Notes: generated from the letters alone by a model not told the origin. Positions 1-6,108 are shown, counted from the stretch's first letter. The stretch is DNA of 13,274 nucleotides from Geodermatophilaceae bacterium (GCA_013696785.1 JACCXW010000162.1:1-13274), one strand, 5' to 3'. Program-made: numbers and translations.

Positions 1-465
1 GGTGCGGAACTGCGCCAGGTCACCGGCGGGATGCTCGTGCAGCAGCCGGATCTGCTCGACGCGGATGGCGATTACACGGCCGGCTGGACGCTCGCGGTCG
101 GCAACGCGGTCGACGAGGCGACGCTGGAGGACCTGCGGTTCGCCTGGCGGGCCATCCGATCGGTGCGCTCCAACGCGATCCTGCTCGCGTCCGGCGGCGC
201 CACCGTGGGGATCGGCATGGGCCAGGTGAACCGGGTGGATGCCGCCTGGCTGGCGGTGAACCGGGCCGGAGATCGGGCCCGCGGGGCGGTGGCCGCCGGC
301 GATGCGTTCTTTCCCTTCCCGGACGGACTTCAGGTGCTGCTCGACGCCGGTGTGAGGGCGGTCGTCCAGCCGGGCGGTTCGGTCCGCGATCCTGAGGTGC
401 TCGCGGCGGCTGCGGCGGCCGGCGTACCGGTCTATCTCACCGAGACGCGCCACTTCACACATTGA
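1..465 (+). CDS. purH: Bifunctional AICAR formyltransferase / IMP cyclohydrolase PurH, C-terminal part (5' end outside window)
   Basis: PurH carries out the last two steps of purine synthesis in the cytoplasm: formylation of AICAR with 10-formyl-THF, then ring closure to IMP. Only the last 154 residues are here, read in frame from base 1. They come from the AICAR transformylase domain. The hallmark stretches are visible: DLRFAWRAIRSVRSNAI, then ATVGIGMGQVNR, then DAFFPFPDGLQVLLDAGV, then VVQPGGSVRDPEV, ending in TRHFTH just before TGA (463-465). The transformylase Lys-His pair and the whole cyclohydrolase domain lie upstream of the window. folD follows directly; it makes the 10-formyl-THF precursor that PurH uses, so the pairing makes metabolic sense. 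No sign of damage. Identification is firm. Confidence 0.96.
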   Translation, partial: GAELRQVTGGMLVQQPDLLDADGDYTAGWTLAVGNAVDEATLEDLRFAWRAIRSVRSNAILLASGGATVGIGMGQVNRVDAAWLAVNRAGDRARGAVAAGDAFFPFPDGLQVLLDAGVRAVVQPGGSVRDPEVLAAAAAAGVPVYLTETRHFTH

Positions 466-494
466 GTGATGTGCGGTCTGCGAGACTCGGCGCC

Positions 495-1361
495 GTGACT
501 GCGACCATCATGGACGGGCGGGCGACCGCCGCCTCCATCAAGGCCGAGCTGACGACGCGCGTCGCCGCGCTTGCCGAGCGCGGCATCGTGCCCGGCCTGG
601 GCACGGTGCTGGTGGGAGACGATCCCGGGAGTCACGCGTACGTGACGGGTAAGCACGCGGACTGCGCGAAGGTGGGAATCGCCAGCCTTCAGCGTGAACT
701 ACCGCGAGACGCGTCGCAGGCCGATCTCGAGGCGGTCGTGGCCGAGCTGAACGCCGACCCTGCCTGCACCGGCTACATCGTCCAGCTGCCGCTGCCCCGC
801 GGCCTCGACGCGAACCGGGTACTGGAACTCATGGACCCGGACAAGGACGCCGACGGGTTGCATCCGACGAACCTCGGCCGGCTCGTCCTCGGTCAAACCG
901 GCCCGCTGCCCTGTACGCCGCACGGCATCGTGGTGCTGCTGCGGCGCTACGGCGTCGAGCTTGCCGGGGCGGAGGTGACAGTTGTCGGCCGTGGGGTTAC
1001 CGTGGGCCGGCCGCTGGGGCTGCTGCTGACCCGGCGCTCGGAAAACTCCACCGTGACGCTGTGCCACACGGGAACCAAGAATCTGGTCGAGCATCTGCGC
1101 CGGGCCGACATCATCGTCGCCGCAGCCGGGGTGCCAGGTCTGGTGGCCGCCGATGTGGTCCGTCCTGGTGCGGCCGTGCTGGACGTCGGGATCACCCGAA
1201 CCGAGGACGGCCTGGTCGGCGATGTCGCCCCCGAGGTGCGGGAGGTGGCCGCGTTCCTCGCCCCGATGCCGGGCGGGGTGGGCCCGATGACGCGGGCGAT
1301 GCTGCTGACGAACGTGGTGGACCGCGCCGAGGCAATTGTCGCCGCCGAGGCGCAGGGATGA
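495..1361 (+). CDS. folD: Bifunctional methylene-THF dehydrogenase / methenyl-THF cyclohydrolase FolD
   Basis: FolD interconverts 5,10-methylene-, 5,10-methenyl- and 10-formyl-tetrahydrofolate using NADP, in the cytoplasm. From the GTG at 495 the product is 288 residues, the normal family length. Visible motifs: the catalytic Tyr49-x3-Lys53 in HAYVTGKHADC, VQLPLPRGLD (97-105), DKDADGLHPTN (116-126), the nucleotide-binding VVGRGVTVGRPLG (163-175), and PGGVGPMT (259-266). The frame is open back to a TTG at 462 that overlaps the purH stop as TTGA. That start would add 11 residues (LSDVRSARLGA) before the usual VTATIMDG beginning, so GTG 495 is preferred on family fit. No strong ribosome site precedes either start. 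A weak promoter-like GAGACT lies seven bases before 495. The stop overlaps the ATG of a 12-codon ORF. Confidence 0.95.
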   Translation: MTATIMDGRATAASIKAELTTRVAALAERGIVPGLGTVLVGDDPGSHAYVTGKHADCAKVGIASLQRELPRDASQADLEAVVAELNADPACTGYIVQLPLPRGLDANRVLELMDPDKDADGLHPTNLGRLVLGQTGPLPCTPHGIVVLLRRYGVELAGAEVTVVGRGVTVGRPLGLLLTRRSENSTVTLCHTGTKNLVEHLRRADIIVAAAGVPGLVAADVVRPGAAVLDVGITRTEDGLVGDVAPEVREVAAFLAPMPGGVGPMTRAMLLTNVVDRAEAIVAAEAQG

Positions 1362-1396
1362 CCGCCGAGGTGTCGGCGGCGTTGTCAGAGGCGTGA
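1358..1396 (+). CDS. Possible 12-residue ORF linking folD and the DUF3017 gene
   Basis: The ATG at 1358-1360 overlaps the folD stop as ATGA and has a GAGG ribosome-site match seven bases upstream (1347-1350). The frame reads MTAEVSAALSEA and stops at TGA 1394-1396, which overlaps a GTG (1393) as GTGA. The DUF3017 ATG follows at 1399. The arrangement would pass ribosomes from folD to the next gene without a gap. It could also be chance, or the displaced N-terminus of the DUF3017 protein after a one-base indel. No family is recognised. Confidence 0.25.
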   Translation: MTAEVSAALSEA

Positions 1397-1398
1397 CG

Positions 1399-1653
1399 AT
1401 GCCGCGGCAGGCCCCGTTCGCCCTGGTCTGGCTCGTCGTCCTCGTCGGCATGGGCCTGATCGCCACCGAGTACTGGCGGCGCGGGCTGACCATCGTCGGC
1501 GCCGCGGCGGTGCTGGCCGGCGTGCTGCGGCTGGTCCTGCCGACCCGTCGCGCCGGGTGGCTGGCCGTGCGCAGCCGACCCATCGACGTGCTGTGCTTCG
1601 GGTTTCTCGGTGTCGCTCTCGCGGCCGTCGCGATCGCCGTACCGGCCGAGTAG
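1399..1653 (+). CDS. DUF3017-family small membrane protein
   Basis: This is a small integral membrane protein of 84 residues from the ATG at 1399. An AGAGG at 1387-1391 lies seven bases upstream, which favours this start over the in-frame GTG at 1393 that overlaps the preceding TGA. Three hydrophobic segments are visible: FALVWLVVLVGMGLIATEYW near the start, GLTIVGAAAVLAGVLRLVLP in the middle and IDVLCFGFLGVALAAVAIAVP at the end. A basic TRRAG stretch separates the last two. DUF3017 proteins of this size and topology typically follow folD in actinobacteria, and I assign the family from size, topology and position. The biochemical role is unknown. It may be transcribed with folD, while mdh appears to have its own promoter just downstream. 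Confidence 0.75.
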   Translation: MPRQAPFALVWLVVLVGMGLIATEYWRRGLTIVGAAAVLAGVLRLVLPTRRAGWLAVRSRPIDVLCFGFLGVALAAVAIAVPAE

Positions 1654-1670
1654 CCACCCTCGGCCTTCGA

Positions 1671-1684
1671 TAGCCTCGGTCTCA
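1671..1684 (+). promoter_or_regulatory. Candidate -10 element for a leaderless mdh transcript
   Basis: TAGCCT (1671-1676) fits the actinobacterial TANNNT -10 pattern and is followed by exactly seven bases before the mdh ATG at 1684. That places transcription start at or next to the A of ATG. No Shine-Dalgarno sequence precedes mdh, which fits leaderless translation. No clear -35 is visible. Inferred from pattern only. Confidence 0.45.
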
Positions 1685-2628
1685 TGGCAGATCGAGGCAA
1701 GGTCACGGTTGTCGGCGCCGGCTTCTACGGATCGACGACAGCGCAGCGACTCGCGGAGTACGACATCTTCGAGACCGTCGTACTGACCGACATTGTGGAG
1801 GGAAAGCCCGAGGGCATCGCACTGGACCTCAACCAGTCACGCCCGATCGAAGGCTTCGAGACGAACGTCGTCGGCGTCGGTGGCGGGTCGTACGAGGGCA
1901 CCGAGGGCTCCGACGTCGTGGTGATCACGGCCGGGCTGCCCCGCAAGCCGGGGATGAGCCGGATGGATCTGCTGGAGACCAACGCCAAGATCGTCCGGGC
2001 GGTCGCCGAGAACGTCGCGCGAACCTCGCCGGACGCGGTGCTCGTGGTCGTCTCCAACCCGCTGGACGAGATGACCGCGCTGGCGCAGCTCGCGTCCGAT
2101 TTCCCGAAGCAGCGGGTGCTCGGGCAGGCCGGGATGCTCGACACGGCGCGGTTCGTCAACAACGTGGCCGAGTTGCTGCACGTGCCGGTCCGGTCGGTGT
2201 CGTGCCTGACGCTCGGGTCACACGGCGAGACGATGGTTCCCGTGCCCTCGCGATGCACTGTGGACGGCAAGCCGCTGACGGAAGCGCTCTCGGCCGAGCA
2301 GATCGAGGACCTCGTCACCCGGACCCGCAATGGCGGCGCCGAAGTCGTGGCGCTGCTGAAGACGGGGTCGGCGTACTACGCACCGTCGTCGGCGGCGGCT
2401 CGGATGGTGAAGAACATCGCCGAGGACACCGGCGCCGAACTGCCCGTGTGCGCCTGGGTCGACGGCGAGTACGGCATCTCCGGGGTGTACCTCGGGGTCG
2501 TCGCGTCAGTCGGTGCCGGCGGCGTGAAGCAGATCGTCGAGGTACCGCTGACCGACTCGGAAGTGGCCGGCTTGCGCGAGGCCGCCGAGGCCGTCCGCGC
2601 CAAGCAAGCCGATATCGCCAACCTCTAG
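1684..2628 (+). CDS. mdh: Malate dehydrogenase, LDH-like (type 3)
   Basis: NAD-dependent oxidation of malate to oxaloacetate in the TCA cycle, cytoplasmic. 314 residues, normal length for the LDH-like MDH family. Nucleotide-binding loop VVGAGFYG (9-16), with Asp36 at the end of the second strand fitting NAD preference. Substrate loop AGLPRKPGMSRMDL, with Arg87 and Arg93 and the MDH-type RKPGMSR pattern rather than an LDH pattern. SNP at 124-126. Asp153 and Arg156 in GMLDTARF. Catalytic His180 in LGSHGETMVPV. GFYGST replaces the commoner GNVGAT in the dinucleotide loop. The ATG at 1684 is chosen because the protein starts normally there and a -10-like hexamer sits seven bases upstream. icd follows after 13 bases, so the two TCA genes probably share a transcript. 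A lactate dehydrogenase is unlikely given the arginine loop. Confidence 0.93.
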   Translation: MADRGKVTVVGAGFYGSTTAQRLAEYDIFETVVLTDIVEGKPEGIALDLNQSRPIEGFETNVVGVGGGSYEGTEGSDVVVITAGLPRKPGMSRMDLLETNAKIVRAVAENVARTSPDAVLVVVSNPLDEMTALAQLASDFPKQRVLGQAGMLDTARFVNNVAELLHVPVRSVSCLTLGSHGETMVPVPSRCTVDGKPLTEALSAEQIEDLVTRTRNGGAEVVALLKTGSAYYAPSSAAARMVKNIAEDTGAELPVCAWVDGEYGISGVYLGVVASVGAGGVKQIVEVPLTDSEVAGLREAAEAVRAKQADIANL

Positions 2629-2631
2629 GAG
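2627..2631 (+). promoter_or_regulatory. Ribosome binding site of icd
   Basis: AGGAG overlaps the mdh stop codon (2626-2628) and ends ten bases before the ATG at 2642. It supports ATG 2642 over the in-frame TTG at 2633, which is too close to the site. Confidence 0.7.
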
Positions 2632-2641
2632 CTTGCCCCGC

Positions 2642-3859
2642 ATGCCGAAGATCAAGGTCGCCCATCCGGTCGTCGAACTCGACGGCGACGAGATGACCCG
2701 GATCATCTGGGCCTTCATCAAGGACCAGCTGATCTTGCCGTACCTGGACGTCGAGCTGGAGTACTACGACCTCGGCATCGAGCACCGCGACGCGACCGAC
2801 GACCAGGTGACGGTGGATGCCGCGAATGCCATCAAGCAGCACGGTGTCGGCGTCAAGTGCGCGACGATCACCCCGGACGAGGCGCGCGTCTCCGAGTTCG
2901 GGCTCAAGAAGATGTGGCGCTCCCCGAACGGCACGATCCGCAACATCCTCGGCGGCGTGATCTTCCGCGAGCCGATCGTCATGCGGAACATCCCGAGGCT
3001 CGTGCCCAGCTGGACCAAGCCCATCATCATCGGGCGGCATGCCTTCGGTGACCAGTACCGTGCCACGGACTTCGTCGTACCGGGTCCGGGATCCCTGACC
3101 ATGACCTACACGCCGACCGACGGGTCGGCTCCGATGGAGCTGGAGGTCTACGACTTCCCCGGCGGCGGCGTCGCCATGGCGATGTACAACCTCGACGAGT
3201 CGATCCGGGACTTCGCCCGGGCTTCGTTGCGCTACGGACTGAACCGCGGCTACCCCGTCTACCTGTCCACGAAGAACACCATCCTCAAGGCGTACGACGG
3301 CCGGTTCAAGGACCTCTTCGCCGAGGTGTACGCCGCCGAGTTCGCCGCCGAGTTCGAGGCGGCCGGCATCACCTACGAGCACCGGCTGATCGACGACATG
3401 GTCGCTGCCGCCCTCAAGTGGGAGGGCGGCTACGTCTGGGCGTGCAAGAACTACGACGGCGACGTGCAGTCCGACACCGTGGCGCAGGGCTTCGGCTCGC
3501 TCGGCCTGATGACGTCGGTGCTGCTGACGCCGGATGGTCAGACGGTGGAAGCTGAGGCAGCGCACGGGACGGTGACGCGGCACTTCCGCGAGCACCAGAA
3601 AGGCAACCCCACCTCGACGAACCCGATCGCCTCGATCTTCGCCTGGACGCGCGGGCTGGCCCACCGCGGCATGCTCGACGGCACTCCCGAGATCACGGCG
3701 TTCGCGGAGACGCTCGAGCGGGTGTGCGTGGAGACCGTCGAGGGCGGTCAGATGACCAAGGACCTGGCGCAGCTGGTCAGCCGCGACACGCCGTACCTGA
3801 CCACACAGGAGTTCCTCGGGGCCATCGACGAGAGCTTGCAAAAGGCGATGGCGGTCTAG
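2642..3859 (+). CDS. icd: NADP-dependent isocitrate dehydrogenase, eukaryotic-type homodimeric
   Basis: Oxidative decarboxylation of isocitrate to 2-oxoglutarate with NADP in the TCA cycle. 405 residues, the usual length of the eukaryotic-like dimeric class also found in actinobacteria. The numbering runs in step with human IDH1: Ser94, Asn96 and Arg100 in KKMWRSPNGTIRN bind isocitrate, and GRHAFGDQYR places Arg132 where the human active-site hotspot residue is. Further motifs: VVELDGDEMTRIIW (10-23), YLSTKNTILKAYDGRFKD, the metal-ligand region YEHRLIDDMVA with CKNYDGDVQSD, and the NADP-binding EAAHGTVTRHFREHQKG followed by NPTSTNPIASIFAWTRGL. Start chosen from the AGGAG site. It lies 13 bases after mdh. 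Its stop faces the minus-strand S51-like gene across a 92-base spacer. Confidence 0.96.
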   Translation: MPKIKVAHPVVELDGDEMTRIIWAFIKDQLILPYLDVELEYYDLGIEHRDATDDQVTVDAANAIKQHGVGVKCATITPDEARVSEFGLKKMWRSPNGTIRNILGGVIFREPIVMRNIPRLVPSWTKPIIIGRHAFGDQYRATDFVVPGPGSLTMTYTPTDGSAPMELEVYDFPGGGVAMAMYNLDESIRDFARASLRYGLNRGYPVYLSTKNTILKAYDGRFKDLFAEVYAAEFAAEFEAAGITYEHRLIDDMVAAALKWEGGYVWACKNYDGDVQSDTVAQGFGSLGLMTSVLLTPDGQTVEAEAAHGTVTRHFREHQKGNPTSTNPIASIFAWTRGLAHRGMLDGTPEITAFAETLERVCVETVEGGQMTKDLAQLVSRDTPYLTTQEFLGAIDESLQKAMAV

Positions 3860-3875
3860 GACGCGTCTCGCGCCG

Positions 3876-3909
3876 CAACTGTGGGTTTCTGCTGACGAAG
3901 CGACAGCTG
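3876..3909. terminator. Imperfect hairpin between convergent icd and the S51-like gene
   Basis: CAACTGT (3876-3882) pairs with ACAGCTG (3903-3909) with one mismatch. Inside it GTTTC (3885-3889) pairs with GAAGC (3897-3901), one pair being G-U, around the loop TGCTGAC. This gives 11 pairs with a small internal bulge. No T-run follows on either strand. Its position between two converging genes suggests a bidirectional terminator or a dispersed intergenic repeat. A second, smaller stem, GCCGC / GCGGC, lies at 3927-3942. Nothing else is evident in 3860-3951. Confidence 0.4.
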
Positions 3910-3951
3910 GGCTCGAGCGTGTGGCGGCCGCTGCTCCGCGGCGCACCGGCG

Positions 3952-5178
3952 TCAGCGCAGCGCCCACTCCGCTCCGTCGGGTGTGTCGCGGACGTCGATG
4001 CCACCCGCCGCCAGACTGTCCCTGACGGCATCGGAGGTCGCGAAGTCTTTTGCTGCCCGGGCATTCGAGCGCACCTGTAGCAACGCCTCCACGAACGGCG
4101 CCACCACCGCCCGGGGATCGGCCGCCCCGGCCTCGGCCAGCGCGCCGACCCGCACGACCATCGAGCGCAGCAGCGAACGGACGTGGTCGGCCTCGTCAGA
4201 GGTCAGCGTGTCTGCCGACCAGTCGGCCAACGTCTGCTCCAGTCCCAGAATCGCCGCGACGCATCCCTCGACGTCGCGACCCGCCAGGGCCTCGACGAAA
4301 TCAGCCTCGTGCTCGTCGGCAGCCGCTCGCAGCGATGTCGCGACCGGCCCCACGACTGCTGGTCGATCGTCCACAGTGGACACGTGAGTGGGCGGTCGAG
4401 CACCCAGGAGTTCGGCAAACGTGACGACCGTGCCACTCCCGAACACCGAACTCACGCCGCGACGTCGGATCGTGAGCGTGCCGTTGCCGACGACGGTCGC
4501 GGTCTCGGCGACGGGGTCGAGGATGCACCCGGTGTGCTCGTCCACCCCGAGCACGAATGTTTCCTCGGGTAACTCAGGCTCCATCAGGGCCAGTCGGCGC
4601 TCACCGAGGTAGCAGAAGCGGGTGTCGTGGTGCCCGCCCTCGGCGTTGTCGTAGTGCGGGATCACGACGGCCGGAAGGCCGGTCAGCTCACGGACGAGAT
4701 CCAGGCCGGGCCGCCAGCACGACGGTTCGCCGGCTTTGTAGATCTCGTACACAGGCACTGTGTGCGAGCCCAGCGTCAACGCGGCTGCGCTGGCGAACAC
4801 CACCACGCCGCCGGTCCGGACGATCTCGGCCAACAGCCCCGGCAGCGGTGTCCCCGTCCACTGCCGCAGGGCGTATGTCGGGCTTCCCGGCCCGGCGAAC
4901 ACCCAGCGAGCGGCCCGGAGAGCCGCAAGCGCCTGTTCGCGGCCAACCCCCTCCGGCGGCTCCTCTCGCCAGGACAGCACGTCGACGCCACGACCGACGC
5001 TGTCGCGGAAGTAGTTCCCCGCCCGGGCGCTGATGTCGTCGGCGTTCTCCTGGAAGCCGTACGGCGTGTCCAGCAGCAGCGCCGGTCCGTCACCGACGAG
5101 ATCAAACAGCTGCCGATGGACCTTGATCATGGTCGGCGCCGTTTCACCGGAGCCCATGACGACCAGCCGGCCGCTCAC
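3952..5178 (-). CDS. Peptidase S51 / type 1 glutamine amidotransferase-like protein with a CysS-like C-terminal tail
   Basis: 408 residues from the GTG at 5178, which overlaps the stop of the upstream hydrolase gene as GTGA. Residues 1 to about 240 look like the S51 family (PepE dipeptidase, cyanophycinase): GSGETAPT (9-16), FAGPGSPTYALR (94-105), a candidate nucleophile Ser130 in FASAAALTLG, His175 in IPHYDNAEGGHHDTRF, and LGVDEHTGCILD (210-221). The elbow reads A-S-A-A rather than the usual G-x-S-A-G, so proteolytic activity is uncertain. Residues about 283 to 408 are helical. The end, NARAAKDFATSDAVRDSLAA then GIDVRDTPDGAEW (372-405), closely resembles the C-terminal anticodon-binding end of cysteinyl-tRNA synthetase. 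The synthetase catalytic domain, HIGH and KMSKS are absent. An in-frame extension upstream to 5253 lies within the hydrolase gene and lacks similarity. Substrate unknown; cytoplasmic, with no signal peptide. Confidence 0.8.
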   Translation of the reverse strand: MSGRLVVMGSGETAPTMIKVHRQLFDLVGDGPALLLDTPYGFQENADDISARAGNYFRDSVGRGVDVLSWREEPPEGVGREQALAALRAARWVFAGPGSPTYALRQWTGTPLPGLLAEIVRTGGVVVFASAAALTLGSHTVPVYEIYKAGEPSCWRPGLDLVRELTGLPAVVIPHYDNAEGGHHDTRFCYLGERRLALMEPELPEETFVLGVDEHTGCILDPVAETATVVGNGTLTIRRRGVSSVFGSGTVVTFAELLGARPPTHVSTVDDRPAVVGPVATSLRAAADEHEADFVEALAGRDVEGCVAAILGLEQTLADWSADTLTSDEADHVRSLLRSMVVRVGALAEAGAADPRAVVAPFVEALLQVRSNARAAKDFATSDAVRDSLAAGGIDVRDTPDGAEWALR

Positions 5179-6005
5179 GCCAGCGTCCTCAGGTCGGCGG
5201 CGACCTCCGCGGGGTACTGCGCATGCACATCGTGGTCCGCTCCGGCGTACCACTTCACCGTGGCCCGCGGCAGGATTCGGGCCGCCTCCTCGACGAGGGG
5301 TCGCGCCTGCTCACCGGTGGGAATCAGCAGGACCGGTACGCCGATGCCCGCGTAGCGCGCTCGCGGTCGGTCCTCCCACATGCTGCGCAAGATGGCGGCG
5401 TGGTGGGTCCGCGCGAGCCGCGCCTCGACCGTCCCGTCGGGACGGACGCGCATGTTCGCCATCGTCGCCTCGATCGAGGTCGGGGGCCAGTCCGGGTGTC
5501 GCGTCCGCAGCATCGCAGTCACCGACGCGGCGTTGACACCCGTGAACAGCGGCGGGGCCAGGACATCCCAGCACTCCTCCCAGGTGGCGAACCGGTCGCC
5601 GAGGTGCAGCCAGCCGCCGTCCACGCACGACAGCGCGTGCACCCCGCCGTACACCTCGCCAAGGCGGATCACGACGTTGCCGCCCCACGACTGGCCTACG
5701 ACGACCGGGTCCTGCAGGTCCAGCGCAGCTGACACGGCGCTCAGGTCGGCAGCAGCGGTCGCGGTGTCGTAGCCCTCGGCGGGTGCATCGGACTCGCCGT
5801 GCCCGCGCAGATCGACGGCCACCACCCGGTGCCCGGCCGCCGCCAGTTGCTCGGCGACGCCCTGCCACAGCAGCGCATTGGAGGCCAGACCGTGCACGAG
5901 CAGGAACGGTCGCAGCGACCCGTCCCAGCTGAGCACCCGGAGCTCGACCCCCGAGGCGATGGGCACTCGGCCGTCCGCAGGGGTGGAGGCGATGGGGGGC
6001 TGCAC
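5175..6005 (-). CDS. Alpha/beta hydrolase
   Basis: 276 residues from the GTG at 6005. Alpha/beta-hydrolase fold motifs in order: oxyanion region LVHGLASNA (36-44), VVAVDLRGHGESD (61-73), nucleophile elbow GQSWGG with Ser106, and a late GADHDVHAQ (255-263) with His258 or His261 as catalytic base. The usual acid position after the sixth strand reads LLIPTGEQ, so Glu232 rather than Asp may be the acid. DLRGHGESD resembles lactonase, esterase and haloperoxidase-like members, but the substrate cannot be told. No signal peptide. It is the first gene of a two-gene operon with the S51-like gene, overlapping by four bases. A TAGGCT on the minus strand, seven bases before the GTG, suggests a leaderless start, and no Shine-Dalgarno sequence is seen. 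Confidence 0.88.
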   Translation of the reverse strand: MQPPIASTPADGRVPIASGVELRVLSWDGSLRPFLLVHGLASNALLWQGVAEQLAAAGHRVVAVDLRGHGESDAPAEGYDTATAAADLSAVSAALDLQDPVVVGQSWGGNVVIRLGEVYGGVHALSCVDGGWLHLGDRFATWEECWDVLAPPLFTGVNAASVTAMLRTRHPDWPPTSIEATMANMRVRPDGTVEARLARTHHAAILRSMWEDRPRARYAGIGVPVLLIPTGEQARPLVEEAARILPRATVKWYAGADHDVHAQYPAEVAADLRTLA

Positions 6006-6018
6006 CCGAGCGAGCCTA
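6006..6018 (-). promoter_or_regulatory. Candidate -10 element for the leaderless hydrolase operon
   Basis: On the minus strand TAGGCT (6018 to 6013) fits TANNNT and is followed by seven bases before the GTG start at 6005, so transcription would begin at the start codon. The -35 position falls on the opposing -10 element; no TTGAC-like sequence is seen. Confidence 0.45.
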
Positions 6019-6036
6019 GGCGAGGGCGCGGTCGGC

Positions 6037-6049
6037 TACTCTCAGCCCG
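6037..6049 (+). promoter_or_regulatory. Candidate -10 element for the upstream ORF and CNNM-family gene
   Basis: TACTCT (6037-6042) fits TANNNT and is followed by six bases before a GTG at 6049, implying a transcript starting on that GTG. No good -35 is visible. It lies back-to-back with the hydrolase promoter. Confidence 0.4.
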
Positions 6050-6108
6050 TGTCAGAGCCTCCGAGTAGGCCCTGCCGCTCCGGTCGAGCCGGCCGAGGTG
6101 CGGCATGA
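6049..6108 (+). CDS. Possible leaderless 19-residue upstream ORF of the CNNM-family gene
   Basis: The GTG at 6049 lies six bases after a TACTCT -10 candidate and opens a frame of 19 residues, VSEPPSRPCRSGRAGRGAA. It ends at TGA 6106-6108, overlapping the ATG of the next gene (6105) as ATGA. It is rich in Pro, Arg and Gly and has one Cys. It looks like a coupled leader ORF of the type common on leaderless actinobacterial messages. No family is recognised. The alternative is a 56-base untranslated leader. Confidence 0.35.
   Translation: MSEPPSRPCRSGRAGRGAA

Noticed and set aside
462..494. TTG start for folD overlapping the purH stop as TTGA
   Set aside because: It would add 11 residues with no family match before VTATIMDG. 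The GTG at 495 gives the standard N-terminus. TTGA coupling cannot be fully excluded.
699..1706. A 335-codon minus-strand open frame across folD and the DUF3017 gene
   Set aside because: Antisense shadow of folD, low-complexity Arg/Pro/His composition, no motifs.
2315..3967. A 550-codon open frame on the minus strand across mdh and icd
   Set aside because: It lies antisense to two firmly identified enzymes, is very rich in Arg, His and Asp as expected for a GC-rich shadow frame, and matches no family.
3952..5178. The S51-like gene as a pseudogene or fragment of cysS
   Set aside because: The frame is intact from overlap to stop, the S51 domain is complete, and the CysS-like part is only the tail with no remnant of HIGH or KMSKS sequences.
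5179..5253. Longer N-terminus of the S51-like protein
   Set aside because: The extra 25 residues are Arg/Cys/Pro-rich, lie inside the hydrolase frame and precede a natural GTG in a GTGA overlap.
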